Of a stretch of DNA of 64,000 nucleotides, positions 27,775 through 37,351 are shown piece after piece. A model generated the notes under the pieces. It did no database searches, had not been told where the DNA came from, and saw only the letters and a list, made by a program, of their open reading frames with translations. Origin of the DNA: Paracoccaceae bacterium. Lineage in GTDB: Bacteria > Pseudomonadota > Alphaproteobacteria > Rhodobacterales > Rhodobacteraceae. Position 1 is the stretch's first letter, and each line of letters opens with the position of its first letter. The translations under genes were made by a program, and so were the position numbers. The stretch lies in contig JAFIEO010000085.1 in assembly GCA_020832445.1 (NCBI GenBank), positions 1-64,000 of the forward strand, written 5' to 3'.

Positions 27775-28869
27775 TCAGGGTGCGGGCATACGGGCGTGTC
27801 CCACATGGTCACGCGCCACGGACATGGATTTCAAAATGGCATGCACAGGCTGGCCCGTTTGCAGCCCCATCTGGTCTGCCGCGCGGCGGGTAATGCGGGC
27901 CAGTATTTCATCATCGCCCACGGCAAGATGAACCATAACACCCGGCCCTGTGCCTGCGACAATCTGCGTGATGCGCGCAGCAAGGATGTTTTGCGCAGAC
28001 AAGCCCACCGGCGCGTCCCGCGACAAAATGACATCATGCGCCATGATGCGCACACGAACCCGCGCGCCGGGCGCCCCGTCGACCATAGGCAGAAACAGCG
28101 ACCCCGAAGCTGTTTCCAGCCTGCTAAGCCCGTCGGGCAGATGCTCGGTCACCCGCGCGGGCAGCATGGCCCCCGCTTCGCGAATGCCCATTGCATGCAG
28201 GGCATCAGGGTTGCCCATCACCTCGGCGGTGGTGCCATCATGCACAAGATGGCCTTGCGACAGCACCACCATTCTGTCCGCCAGCATCTGCGCCTCGTTC
28301 ATGTCATGGGTGACCAGCACCACCGGCATGGCCAGATGCGCCCGCAGCGCGATAATCTCGGCATATAGTTTTTCGCGGGTCGCACGGTCGACCGCCGAAA
28401 ACGGTTCATCCAGCAGCAATGCTTGCGGCCTGCGCGCCAGCGCGCGCGCGACGGCGACACGCTGTTGTTGCCCGCCGGACAGTTGCGCGGGCTTGCGATC
28501 CGCAAATCCGTGAAGGTTCACCAGATCAAGAATGCGCGCGGCCTCGTGCCTGTCATGAGTGTCCATTGCGGCCATGACGTTTTGCGCAGCCGTCATATGC
28601 GGAAACAGGGCATAATTCTGAAAGACTATGCCGACACGGCGACGATGCGGGGGCAGATTGACCCGCGCGGCGGTGTCCAGCCACGCGGTCCCGTCCACCG
28701 ACACGCGCGCGATTTCCGGCTGCCACAGCCCCGCGATGCTGCGCAAAAGGGTTGTCTTGCCCGACCCTGAAGGACCGACAAGCGCCAGCAATTCCCCCGG
28801 TGCCACCTGAAACGCCACATCCAGTGGAATTGGCGCTGTCGCCTTGGCCATCACTTCCAGCACCATCAC
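27775..28869 (-). CDS. modC: Molybdate ABC transporter ATPase ModC
   Basis: Energises molybdate import. 364 residues: Walker A GPSGSGKTT, signature LSGGQQQRVAVARAL, Walker B ALLLDEPFSAVD, and a C-terminal Mop/TOBE-like domain (LSAQNILAARITQIVAG, VGDDEILARITRRAADQMGL) that binds oxyanion in this family. Overlaps modB by 4 bases (ATGA). Convergent with the sugar ATPase gene. Confidence 0.93.
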   Translation of the reverse strand: MMVLEVMAKATAPIPLDVAFQVAPGELLALVGPSGSGKTTLLRSIAGLWQPEIARVSVDGTAWLDTAARVNLPPHRRRVGIVFQNYALFPHMTAAQNVMAAMDTHDRHEAARILDLVNLHGFADRKPAQLSGGQQQRVAVARALARRPQALLLDEPFSAVDRATREKLYAEIIALRAHLAMPVVLVTHDMNEAQMLADRMVVLSQGHLVHDGTTAEVMGNPDALHAMGIREAGAMLPARVTEHLPDGLSRLETASGSLFLPMVDGAPGARVRVRIMAHDVILSRDAPVGLSAQNILAARITQIVAGTGPGVMVHLAVGDDEILARITRRAADQMGLQTGQPVHAILKSMSVARDHVGHARMPAP

Positions 28870-29534
28870 GACAACCTTCGTCCGACGCGCGCGGACAGCC
28901 AGTAGGTAATCGCAATCGCGAAAAGCGAGATTGCCACCAAAACCGCCGACATCATCGCAGCGCCACGATCATCAAAGCCCTGCACACGGTCATATATGGC
29001 AATGGCGATGGTCTTGGTTTCACCGGGGATGGACCCGCCCACCATCAACACAATGCCGAATTCGCCAAGCGTATGCGCAAAGGTCAGCACCATTGCGGTC
29101 ATCAGCCCCGGCCATGCCAGCGGCAGTTCCACCTTCCACAAGCTGCGCAAGGGCGACAGGCCACAACAGGCCGCTGCCTCGCGCACTTCGGGGGCAATCG
29201 CCTCGAACCCGCGCTGTGCGGGCTGAATGGCAAATGGCAGGTTGAAAATTACAGACGCCACAACCAGCCCCTGAAAGCTGAACACCAGCTGCTGGCCAAA
29301 CGTGTCCTGCCAGAACTGCCCGATGGGCGAGGTTCGCCCGAACGCCACCAACAGATAAAATCCAAGCACTGTGGGCGGCAGAACCAGCGGCAGAATGACC
29401 AGCGCTTCAACCAGCCCCTTGCCGCGAAAACGATGATACGCAAGAAACCGGCCCATAAAAATAGACACCGGCAGCAGGATCACCACGGTCCAGCCAGCCA
29501 GTCGCAGCGACAAAAACAGCGCCGTCCAGTCCAT
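28866..29534 (-). CDS. modB: Molybdate ABC transporter permease ModB
   Basis: Inner membrane channel of 222 residues with the family motif LPLVLPPTVLGFYLL near the middle, the EAA-like loop AAACCGLSPLRSLWKVELPLAWPG, and the GEFGIVLMVGG turn. Starts 4 bases after modA and overlaps modC. Confidence 0.94.
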   Translation of the reverse strand: MDWTALFLSLRLAGWTVVILLPVSIFMGRFLAYHRFRGKGLVEALVILPLVLPPTVLGFYLLVAFGRTSPIGQFWQDTFGQQLVFSFQGLVVASVIFNLPFAIQPAQRGFEAIAPEVREAAACCGLSPLRSLWKVELPLAWPGLMTAMVLTFAHTLGEFGIVLMVGGSIPGETKTIAIAIYDRVQGFDDRGAAMMSAVLVAISLFAIAITYWLSARVGRRLS

Positions 29535-29538
29535 GCGA

Positions 29539-30324
29539 TCATTCGTCCTGTGGCAATATAAAACCGTAGCGTTCCATGATGTCGCGCGCGTCCGGTTCCA
29601 TCATATAGGCATAGAACGCCTTGGCCACGGGTCCGGCACCGTTCAACAACACCATGCGCTGGCGCAGTGGTTCATGCCAGCTATCAGGGATCAGTGCGTA
29701 GCTGCCGCGCGGGCCAACCTGCGGGGCCAAAGCCAGCGAATACGCAAGAATTCCCCCTTCGGCATTGCCCGAAAGCGCAAATTGCGCGGCCTGACTGACA
29801 TTTTCCCCCAGAACCATCACAGGTTGCAGATCATCCCAGATGCCTTTGGTGCGCAGTGCTTCGCGCGCACGCATCCCGTAGGGCGCATGATCAGGATTGG
29901 CGATGGAAAAGCGCGTGATCTGTCCGGCGGACAACATTTCAGCCAGATGATCAAGGTTTTCATCCGGTGTCAGGCTGGACCCGTTGGGCACCATGATGAC
30001 AAGCCTGCCCAGCGCGTAAAGATCACCCTGATCAAGGGTGAACCCGTCTGCATGCAGATCAAAGATGAACTGTTCATCTGCGGCCATGAATATCTCAAAA
30101 GGGGCACCCTCGCGGATCTGGCGGGCGAAATTGCCGGTCGATCCCATCGACAGCCGCACCGACATGTCTGTTTGCGCGGCAAATGCCTCGGCGATTTCGG
30201 CCACCGCAAATTGCAGATCCGACGCTGCCGCCACAACCGGTGCGTCTTGCTGTGCCTGCACTGCCGCTGATCCAAGCATGACCGCCGCGAATGCCGCCAG
30301 AATGGGTCTGCGGTAGAAAACCAT
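29539..30324 (-). CDS. modA: Periplasmic molybdate-binding protein ModA
   Basis: Captures molybdate in the periplasm. 261 residues with a signal peptide (ILAAFAAVMLGSAAVQA) and the ModA text AAASDLQFAVAEIAEAF, STGNFARQI, PFEIFMAADEQF. The HADG and IANPDHAPYGMRAREAL segments are also typical. ATG 30324 lies 16 bases from a perfect palindrome that is probably the ModE site. The far longer open frame upstream overlaps modE and is not used. Confidence 0.94.
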   Translation of the reverse strand: MVFYRRPILAAFAAVMLGSAAVQAQQDAPVVAAASDLQFAVAEIAEAFAAQTDMSVRLSMGSTGNFARQIREGAPFEIFMAADEQFIFDLHADGFTLDQGDLYALGRLVIMVPNGSSLTPDENLDHLAEMLSAGQITRFSIANPDHAPYGMRAREALRTKGIWDDLQPVMVLGENVSQAAQFALSGNAEGGILAYSLALAPQVGPRGSYALIPDSWHEPLRQRMVLLNGAGPVAKAFYAYMMEPDARDIMERYGFILPQDE

Positions 30325-30339
30325 GGCCACGTCCCTGAT

Positions 30340-30361
30340 GATATGTTTGCTGAAACATATC
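30340..30361. promoter_or_regulatory. Candidate Mo-box (ModE operator) before modA
   Basis: The arms GATATGTTT and AAACATATC are perfect inverted copies around GCTG. The half-site resembles the CGATAT/ATATCG halves of known molybdate boxes. It lies in the 65 bases between modE and modA, so it would repress modABC separately from modE. Confidence 0.65.
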
Positions 30362-30389
30362 GACAGGATGGGGTCCGGTCTGTCAATCG

Positions 30390-30761
30390 TTATTTTTCGC
30401 GGGGAATATCCCTGCGAAACGCCTGCAACGCCTCCAGCCGCGCGGCTCCGGCGGTGGCGACGTCTTGCTCGAATGCACGGTAAAGGCCCAGAACCTTCTG
30501 CCCCGCGTCCGTCAGCACGGCACCGCCACCCCCCGGTCCGCCGCGGGTGCTGTCCACAAGCGGGTCGCGGAACATAGCGTTCAATGTGCCCACCAATTCC
30601 CACGCGCGCCTATAACTCATCCCCATCTCGCGCCCTGCTGCCGCGATGGACCCGGTCTGCGCGATCCGCTGTAGCAGTTCAGCCTTGCCCGGACCAATCA
30701 TCTCGGCATGTCCGAAGACAATTCTGATGCGCAGGCGGGGGTAATCCATATCGTTTTCCAT
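30390..30761 (-). CDS. modE: ModE-type molybdate regulator, DNA-binding domain only
   Basis: The 123-residue protein is a LysR-type winged helix: LRIRIVFGHAEMIGPGKAELL, then the recognition region TGSIAAAGREMGMSYRRAWEL and the wing GGPGGGGAVLTDAGQKVL. Full ModE proteins of about 260 residues carry two Mop domains for molybdate; these are absent here, so sensing must occur by other means or through a partner. Starts at 30761 (MENDMDYP) or 30749 (MDYPRLR) are both possible. Confidence 0.85.
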   Translation of the reverse strand: MENDMDYPRLRIRIVFGHAEMIGPGKAELLQRIAQTGSIAAAGREMGMSYRRAWELVGTLNAMFRDPLVDSTRGGPGGGGAVLTDAGQKVLGLYRAFEQDVATAGAARLEALQAFRRDIPREK

Positions 30762-31178
30762 ATAAGTAGTTTTCCGGCGCTTGGGCCAAAAGCGCAAGTG
30801 GTATCCGGGATCTGACAAGCTGCGCCCCTCCGCAAGCCCAAACATCCGGCCATGCGGGCGGCGTCCCAAATCTGCGGGCCTGCACGACCACGCGGCAGGG
30901 CAACAAAAAAGACACTCACCCCCGCCCTGCAAGCACCCTAAGGGTTGAGTAGCGCACGATATTCATATAATTGAAAAACAAACGTCTATGTTATGATATT
31001 ATACTTAATGCTTTGATATACGACCCAAGCGCGGGGGACCGATGCAGCTTTATTTCTGAAGAAATCCGTTTTCAAAAATTCTGGGCATGAGTCCAAAACT
31101 GATTTTGCTTCGCTAGCCCGCTACCAGCATCACGACCTAACAAAATTTCCGCAAAATTCCATTTTCTGGAGTGCCTTA
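30762..31178 (+). promoter_or_regulatory. 417-base intergenic region with adhesin promoter
   Basis: No gene is seen here. The half next to modE is GC-rich and featureless. The half next to the adhesin gene is AT-rich (about 30950-31020), with TTGAAA at 30971-30976 and TGATAT at 30994-30999 (17-base spacer) or TATGAT at 30992-30997 as possible -35 and -10 boxes on the plus strand. This implies a leader of about 170 bases before the ATG at 31179, which has TGGAGTG upstream. Confidence 0.45.
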
Positions 31179-34100
31179 ATGAAACGCTTCACTGCTTCCG
31201 ACGCCCAGATTCAGGCCGTTGCCTCCGAGAGTTCCGATTTGAAAGCCCTGAAGCAGGGCGCCGTCGCCGAACAGCGGCGGGCATTTTTGCGCGACTGGCT
31301 GGAAAACCGCGGGCGCAGTATCAGCCTGCTGTCGGCTGGCGGGTTGATCTTCCTGCCGCTGCTGGGGGCCACCAGCGCGCAGGCGCAGCAAGGGCCGGTG
31401 GTGGTCAGCACAATAGACGGTGTGTCAAATCTTGCTTTCAACCCTGATGGCAGCTTGCAGATTGCCTTGTCCAACGGGCAGGTTGTCACCATCGCCGCCG
31501 CCGAAGTGACGGTCATGGCCAATGGCGCGGTTGCAATTTCTGCCGCCGCCGCAGAACTGGTGGCATCTTTGGCGGGCATCGGTGCGGCGGCAGTAGGGAC
31601 AGGGACACTTGCAGCCCTTGCCGGCGGCGCAGCCGCAGCTGCCGCAGCCGCAGCAGGGGGGGGTGGCGGGTCAGACGCCGCGCCCTCCTCCTCTTCCAGC
31701 AGCCCGCCACCACCCGTACGCGGCGCAGGTTTTGCCAGCAACGCTGACAGTCCATTGGCCGTGAATGCGGGTATGGTTTTGTCTGCCCAGGCGTTTACCG
31801 GCATTGCGCCCGCCGATTCCGTCGTGCGGATCACCTTGAATGATGCGAATGGCGATCCGCTGCTGGATGGTTTGGGCGAACCCTATGTGTTTCAAGGCAC
31901 CGTAGATGTCGACGGAACCTACACCATCCTCCTTCCTGCATTTGATACTTTGGTGCCTGGTGATGGCGACTACCAGATCGTCATTCAGGCTTTTAATGAT
32001 GACGGCACCGGCAACCCGACAGGCAACCCGCGCGGCACGCAAACTGTCGAAATTACTGTGGACACGGAACATCCGACAATAAGTATCGACATCCCGATTA
32101 TTGCCGATGACCAACTGAATATCGCAGCATCACAAACGCCCCTAACCCTGACAGGGACAACCGATGCCGAAGATGGCACAGGCGTTGCGACAGTCACATT
32201 GAATGGTGATACTTATACTGGCAATGTGTCGGGCGGTGTATGGTCTGTCACCATACCCTCCAGCGCGCTGCAAATCCTGCCCGATGGCGCTTTAAATATT
32301 GCAATCGATGTGCGGGATGCTGCGGGAAATCTGGCGTCTGAAAACACGGATCCAGCATTTGATCCTAACGACCTGACAATAACAATTCAGGTGGATCTGA
32401 CGCCCCCCACAATCGGCATCATCGCCCTGCCCTTTGGGGATTTCCTGAACCTTGACGACACTGGCACTACCCAGATAATCGACGGCACAAGCGGTGGCGC
32501 GAATGGCCGCACTGTTACGCTGACCGTGACAGACGCCAACGGGGCTGTCACAACCTTCACCGAAACCACCGATGCAGTCACAGGGGCATGGTCCATCGAC
32601 CTGCTAACCGGCACGCTTGCAGCGCTCGCCGAAGGCACGGCAACCCTATCGGCCACGGTGGCCGACAGCTTCAACAACCCGCCTGCCAGTCCGGCCACGG
32701 CACAGTTCACCGTCGACACCATCGCGCCGGATGTGGCGATTACCCAGATCGCAGGTGACGGGATCATCAACATCCCCGAACAGGCAGACGGCTTCACTGT
32801 CAGCGGCACATCGAACGCCGAAGAAGGGCAGCTTGTCACAGTGCTGATCGATGGCGTTGCAGCCGCGAATACAGGCGCTGTGGATGCGAACGGCAACTGG
32901 ACCGTTACCATCCTGACCGCAGATGTGACAGGCTTGGGCAACGGTGACACCCCAGACTTCACCGCGCGGGTTCAGGATCAGGCCGGAAATGAGACAACAT
33001 CCGCGGCGGTTCCGGCCACAGTGAACCTGACCGAACCCACCATCGCGGTCACACAAATCGGCGGCGACGGGTATATTAATCTCGCGGAACAGTCCGAAGA
33101 CGGAACCATCGTCACGGGCACCACGAATGCCGAAGACGGGCAGGATGTCGTCGTCACGCTGACCCAAGGCGGCACCACGGAAACGACGACCGTGCAGGCA
33201 GGCGGCGGCACATTCACCGCCCCCTTCACGCCTGCGCAGCTTGCGGGCTTCACCGATGGCGCAATCACCGCCACTGCAACCGTCGAAAACGCCATCGGCA
33301 ACACTGGCACCTCTGCCGGACTCCCCGGCACGGTCGACCTGATCGCGCCGACAATCACCATTAACGACCCGCTGGCCGGAGACAACCAGTTCACCAAACT
33401 GAACGAGGCGAACGGGCTGGACGTGACCGGCACCACCGATGCCGAGGATGGACAGTTTGTCACCGTCACATATAACGGCACCGATTACGACAGCGCTCCG
33501 GTGGCGGGTGGCATCTGGACGGCCAACATTCCCGACACAGCCTTCACAGATGTTGATACTGGCGACACCATCACCGGCATCACCGCACGCGTGTCCGATC
33601 AGGCAGGCAACCTGTCCGATGTGGCGACCGGTCCAACGCTGAATGTGGACCTGACCGGCCCCAGCATAACGATCAACGCCATCGCAGTTGATGACATTAT
33701 CAATATCGCCGAAAGCGCAGACCTGAACGGGGTAGAGATTTCGGGCATCGCCTCTGGCGCAGATGGTCAGACCGTCACAGTCGTGATACGCGACGCCAGC
33801 AACGATGTTGTCTTCACCGCGCCTCATACCGCAGCGTCAGGCACCGGCGCTTGGTCTGTGACCATCCCGCAGGGCGAAGCCTGGCTGGCAAATGACGCCA
33901 CATTCACGATTTCCGCCGATGTCAGTGATTTCGAAAGCATCGCCGCGCCGACGGCCACACGCGGTTTCACCACAGATTTCAACAACCCGACCATCGATAT
34001 AGGCACATTGCCCTTCGGCAGCTTCCTGAACGCGCTGGATACCGAAAGCGAGCAGAGCATTTCCGGAACCTCCAGCGGCGCGAATGGCCAAACGGTTACG

Positions 34101-37100
34101 TTGACGGTGACAGACGACGATAGTGTCGTTCATACATTTACCGGCGATACGAATGCGACGACTGGCGCGTGGTCCATCCCGATCCCGACGGACATACTGG
34201 AAAATCTGGCCGAAGGCACAGCCGACCTTAGCGCGACTGTGAACAGCGCCGCAGGTAACCCACCGTCTGCCCCTGCCACCGCGACCTTCACCGTGGACAC
34301 GGAGGCACCCGACATCACCATCAACGAGCCGCCATTCCTAAGCGGCGGCGACACATTTCTGAACGACGCAGAGGCTGGCACGACACAAACCATCACCGGC
34401 ACAGCACCGGGCGCCGAGGCAGGACAGCCCGTGACACTGACCATCACGGACAGCACGGGCGCGGCCGTGACAATCACCCCAGCCCCGCAGGTTGACGGGT
34501 CAGAAAACTGGACCGTCGATGTGGATCTCAGCGGTCTTGCCGAGGGCGCGGTCACCATTTCCGCCATGGTCAGCGACGCAGCAGGCAACCCCGCCGACAA
34601 CGCTGCAGAACTGACATTCACCAAGGACACCATCGCGCCGGATGTGGCGATCACCCAGATCGCAGGTGACGATATCATCAACATCCCCGAGCAGGCAGAC
34701 GGCTTCACCGTCAGCGGCACATCGAACGCCGAAGAAGGGCAGCTTGTCACAGTGCTGATCGATGGCGTTGCAGCCGCGAATACAGGCGCTGTGGATGCGA
34801 ACGGCAACTGGACCGTTACCATCCTGACCGCAGACGTGGCAGGCTTGGCCAATGGCGACACCCCTGCCTTCACCGCGCGGGTTCAGGATCAGGCTGGGAA
34901 TGAGACAACATCCGCGGCGGTTCCGGCCACAGTGAACCTGACGCCCCCCACCATCAGTTTCGCCACACTGGCGGGCGACGATATTCTGAACATTGCCGAA
35001 AGCAACGCGGCGGAATTGACCATCAGCGGCACGACCACCGGCTTCGCGGATGGCGACCAGATCACCATCAGCGCGGATGGCATCAGCGATATCATTGTCA
35101 CCGTGACCGGCAATGAATTCACCCATAACATTGCACGCGCAGATGTCTTTGCCCTGATCGAGGACGCAACCGGCGCGGAGCCTACCCTTGACGTCTCAGG
35201 CAACCTGATTTCGGCAGGTGCGGGCGCAGTTACCTTCACGGCAAGCGGCACCAACACTATCGGCAACCCGTCAGTGGATGTGACAACCGACCTGACCCTT
35301 GCCCTGACCCCGCCGGAACTGGCGATAGACGATATTGAAGGCACCGGTGGTGCCGATCTGGACGGCGTGATCAATATTGACGAACGCGCGGCAGGGCTGG
35401 AAATCAACGGCACCTCGGATGCCAACGGCCAGACCGTGACCGTCACCCTGACCGATGGCAATGGTTTCACCGCGACCGCCACGGACACGGTGACAGGCGG
35501 CACATGGCAGGCGAATTTCGCGGCTGGCAGTCTGAATGCCCTGCCCGATGGCACCACCCAGATCAGCGTGACCGCCGAAGTGACAGATGCAAACGGGAAC
35601 GGCACCACCACCGCACCCACCACCATGCCCACAGATTTCATCGCGCCTGTGGTCACCATTGCCAGCGTCGAAAGCGGGGGCGCGGCGATTGGTGATTTCA
35701 TCAATATCGACGAACGCGACGCGGGCATCACGGTATCAGGCGGGTCTGACCTGCCAGAGAATACGACTGTCACTGTGACAGTGACCGCAGCGGCGTTCAC
35801 CGCCATCGCAACGGGCACAACTGATGCCGATGGCAACTGGAGTGTAGTGTTTGAAGGCGACGGTGGAGCGTATGATCTGGAACTCCTGCCGGAAGGTGCC
35901 GTCAGCATTGTCGCAAGCGCCGGTGACGCGGCGGCCAATACGGGCGAATCCACACCAGTGACGCCTATCGCAGACTTGACACGGCCAGATATATTCATCG
36001 ACCCGATCGGCGATGAGGGGGTCTATGACCGCAGCCAAGGTCCGCTGACCCTGACCGGCACAACCGACGCCGAAGCAGGCCAGATCGTGACCGTCACGTT
36101 TGAGGGGCAGACCTATACCGGCACTGTGGTTGACGGGGGTGGAGGGCTGAACACATGGGCGCTGGACACCCCGATACCGTCCAGTGCATTGAACGCGCTT
36201 GCCCCTGGCACAGCCTTTATCGCCAGTGCGACAGTGTCGGACCTTGCAGGCAACGCGGTTGCAACGCCTGCGACCATAGATGTCGTGCCATATTCGGCCT
36301 CTGACAGCTATATTACGGAAATATCGCGCGATGGGGACGACATACGTTTCGGGATATACGTTGAACTTGGCTCTCCCTTGCTGACTGACGCCGCCTATGT
36401 TCTGGGCGATACACTGGTTTTCGATACTGCAAGCATACAATATTTGTCACCCGCGCAAGCCTCGCCATTCTTGCAGCCGGATTTCAACAACCAGTTTGGA
36501 ACATTAACTTTTGGAACGGTTATTCTTGATGATCTTGCAGCCGGACGGATCGAGTTCGCAGCAGGTTGGGTAGAAAATACGACATTTGGTGAAGTTGCAG
36601 TCCCCAACCCAGAGGTCGCGCGCGTTACTTTCACAATGCGCGACCTGAATGCAGGGTCGGAAATACTGACCTTGTCATTGGAAAACGACCAAGGACTGGT
36701 CGCAACAACCTTTATCGGCACGAATGGCGATGACACCCTTACGGCGACCAATACCGACACGCTGATCCGCGGCCGTGGCGGCGATGACACAATCGATATG
36801 TCGGCGGGGGGCGTGAATACTGTGATATTCGAGGCCGACCCCGCCGCAAACGGGGTGGATACGATCACCGGCTTTTCGGTCGCGCCCGACACTGCCCTGC
36901 CCGACCGTATCGGGTTTGCAGGTCTGGACAACGCCACATTGCGCGGCGACGGCACGGATTTTCAGGCCTTGGGCATTGGCGGCACATTGGGCACGGATAC
37001 CGGTTTTGTGGTGCTGACATTTGACCTTGGCGGGCTGACAGCGGTTGATCTGGCAACTGCCGCCGAAGGGCTGGTCGGCGAAGCAGGGGGTGACTTCATC

Positions 37101-37256
37101 TATCTGCTGGCGACCGACGGCACGAACGCGGCATTGGCGCGGGTTGAATACACGGCGCCCGACACGGCCAATGCCGAAATAATGGCCAATTTCACCGGCC
37201 TTGGCGACCTGACCGGCATTACCGCAAATGAAATACTGGGCTTCAATACCGTCTAG
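31179..37256 (+). CDS. Giant Bap-like adhesin with tandem Ig-like domains, type I secreted
   Basis: 2025 residues, no Sec signal. Residues 1-170 resemble the BapA-type N-terminal prefix and end in a low-complexity Ala/Gly stretch (GIGAAAVGTGTLAALAGG) and a Ser/Pro linker, which may hold the protein in the outer membrane channel. About 13 Ig-like repeats of 90-115 residues follow (about 290-1700), many starting VDxxxPxI and closing with DxAGN. Residues about 1705-1845 look cohesin-like. RTX-like GTNGDDTLTATN and GRGGDDTID (about 1848-1880) and an uncleaved C-terminus (EILGFNTV) fit type I export. It is directly upstream of the export genes on the same strand. Expected role: surface attachment or biofilm. 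Confidence 0.9.
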   Translation: MKRFTASDAQIQAVASESSDLKALKQGAVAEQRRAFLRDWLENRGRSISLLSAGGLIFLPLLGATSAQAQQGPVVVSTIDGVSNLAFNPDGSLQIALSNGQVVTIAAAEVTVMANGAVAISAAAAELVASLAGIGAAAVGTGTLAALAGGAAAAAAAAAGGGGGSDAAPSSSSSSPPPPVRGAGFASNADSPLAVNAGMVLSAQAFTGIAPADSVVRITLNDANGDPLLDGLGEPYVFQGTVDVDGTYTILLPAFDTLVPGDGDYQIVIQAFNDDGTGNPTGNPRGTQTVEITVDTEHPTISIDIPIIADDQLNIAASQTPLTLTGTTDAEDGTGVATVTLNGDTYTGNVSGGVWSVTIPSSALQILPDGALNIAIDVRDAAGNLASENTDPAFDPNDLTITIQVDLTPPTIGIIALPFGDFLNLDDTGTTQIIDGTSGGANGRTVTLTVTDANGAVTTFTETTDAVTGAWSIDLLTGTLAALAEGTATLSATVADSFNNPPASPATAQFTVDTIAPDVAITQIAGDGIINIPEQADGFTVSGTSNAEEGQLVTVLIDGVAAANTGAVDANGNWTVTILTADVTGLGNGDTPDFTARVQDQAGNETTSAAVPATVNLTEPTIAVTQIGGDGYINLAEQSEDGTIVTGTTNAEDGQDVVVTLTQGGTTETTTVQAGGGTFTAPFTPAQLAGFTDGAITATATVENAIGNTGTSAGLPGTVDLIAPTITINDPLAGDNQFTKLNEANGLDVTGTTDAEDGQFVTVTYNGTDYDSAPVAGGIWTANIPDTAFTDVDTGDTITGITARVSDQAGNLSDVATGPTLNVDLTGPSITINAIAVDDIINIAESADLNGVEISGIASGADGQTVTVVIRDASNDVVFTAPHTAASGTGAWSVTIPQGEAWLANDATFTISADVSDFESIAAPTATRGFTTDFNNPTIDIGTLPFGSFLNALDTESEQSISGTSSGANGQTVTLTVTDDDSVVHTFTGDTNATTGAWSIPIPTDILENLAEGTADLSATVNSAAGNPPSAPATATFTVDTEAPDITINEPPFLSGGDTFLNDAEAGTTQTITGTAPGAEAGQPVTLTITDSTGAAVTITPAPQVDGSENWTVDVDLSGLAEGAVTISAMVSDAAGNPADNAAELTFTKDTIAPDVAITQIAGDDIINIPEQADGFTVSGTSNAEEGQLVTVLIDGVAAANTGAVDANGNWTVTILTADVAGLANGDTPAFTARVQDQAGNETTSAAVPATVNLTPPTISFATLAGDDILNIAESNAAELTISGTTTGFADGDQITISADGISDIIVTVTGNEFTHNIARADVFALIEDATGAEPTLDVSGNLISAGAGAVTFTASGTNTIGNPSVDVTTDLTLALTPPELAIDDIEGTGGADLDGVINIDERAAGLEINGTSDANGQTVTVTLTDGNGFTATATDTVTGGTWQANFAAGSLNALPDGTTQISVTAEVTDANGNGTTTAPTTMPTDFIAPVVTIASVESGGAAIGDFINIDERDAGITVSGGSDLPENTTVTVTVTAAAFTAIATGTTDADGNWSVVFEGDGGAYDLELLPEGAVSIVASAGDAAANTGESTPVTPIADLTRPDIFIDPIGDEGVYDRSQGPLTLTGTTDAEAGQIVTVTFEGQTYTGTVVDGGGGLNTWALDTPIPSSALNALAPGTAFIASATVSDLAGNAVATPATIDVVPYSASDSYITEISRDGDDIRFGIYVELGSPLLTDAAYVLGDTLVFDTASIQYLSPAQASPFLQPDFNNQFGTLTFGTVILDDLAAGRIEFAAGWVENTTFGEVAVPNPEVARVTFTMRDLNAGSEILTLSLENDQGLVATTFIGTNGDDTLTATNTDTLIRGRGGDDTIDMSAGGVNTVIFEADPAANGVDTITGFSVAPDTALPDRIGFAGLDNATLRGDGTDFQALGIGGTLGTDTGFVVLTFDLGGLTAVDLATAAEGLVGEAGGDFIYLLATDGTNAALARVEYTAPDTANAEIMANFTGLGDLTGITANEILGFNTV
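32721..33031 (+). repeat. Near-identical direct repeat inside the adhesin, copy 1
   Basis: About 311 bases encoding one Ig-like unit (IAPDVAITQIAGDGIINIPE onward) match 34632-34942 with only a few substitutions, far closer than the other Ig units. The spacing is 1911 bases, exactly 637 codons, so recombination would delete or add repeats in frame. Confidence 0.9.
34632..34942 (+). repeat. Near-identical direct repeat inside the adhesin, copy 2
   Basis: Second copy of the unit at 32721-33031. It begins atcgcgccggatgtggcgat and ends in cagtgaacctgac. The difference near the front is GDDIINIPE against GDGIINIPE. Identity at silent sites suggests recent duplication or gene conversion. Confidence 0.9.
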
Positions 37257-37261
37257 GACAG

Positions 37262-37278
37262 GCCCGACATGTGCGGGC
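37262..37278 (+). terminator. Weak hairpin after the adhesin gene
   Basis: GCCCG and CGGGC (37262-37266, 37274-37278) pair around ACATGTG, 5 bases after the adhesin stop and about 75 bases before the SapC-family start. There is no U-run. It may attenuate read-through into the export genes. Confidence 0.35.
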
Positions 37279-37351
37279 GCGGCCAATTTACGGCAGCGCC
37301 CCACACCCCGCGCGCGCAGCGCACCGAACGAATGAATGGAACACGCGCGAC

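Noticed and set aside
32646-36440. Several minus-strand open frames opposite the adhesin, up to 393 codons
   Set aside because: They are periodic because the adhesin is repetitive; the same antisense peptide recurs with each Ig unit. No independent start signals or domains.
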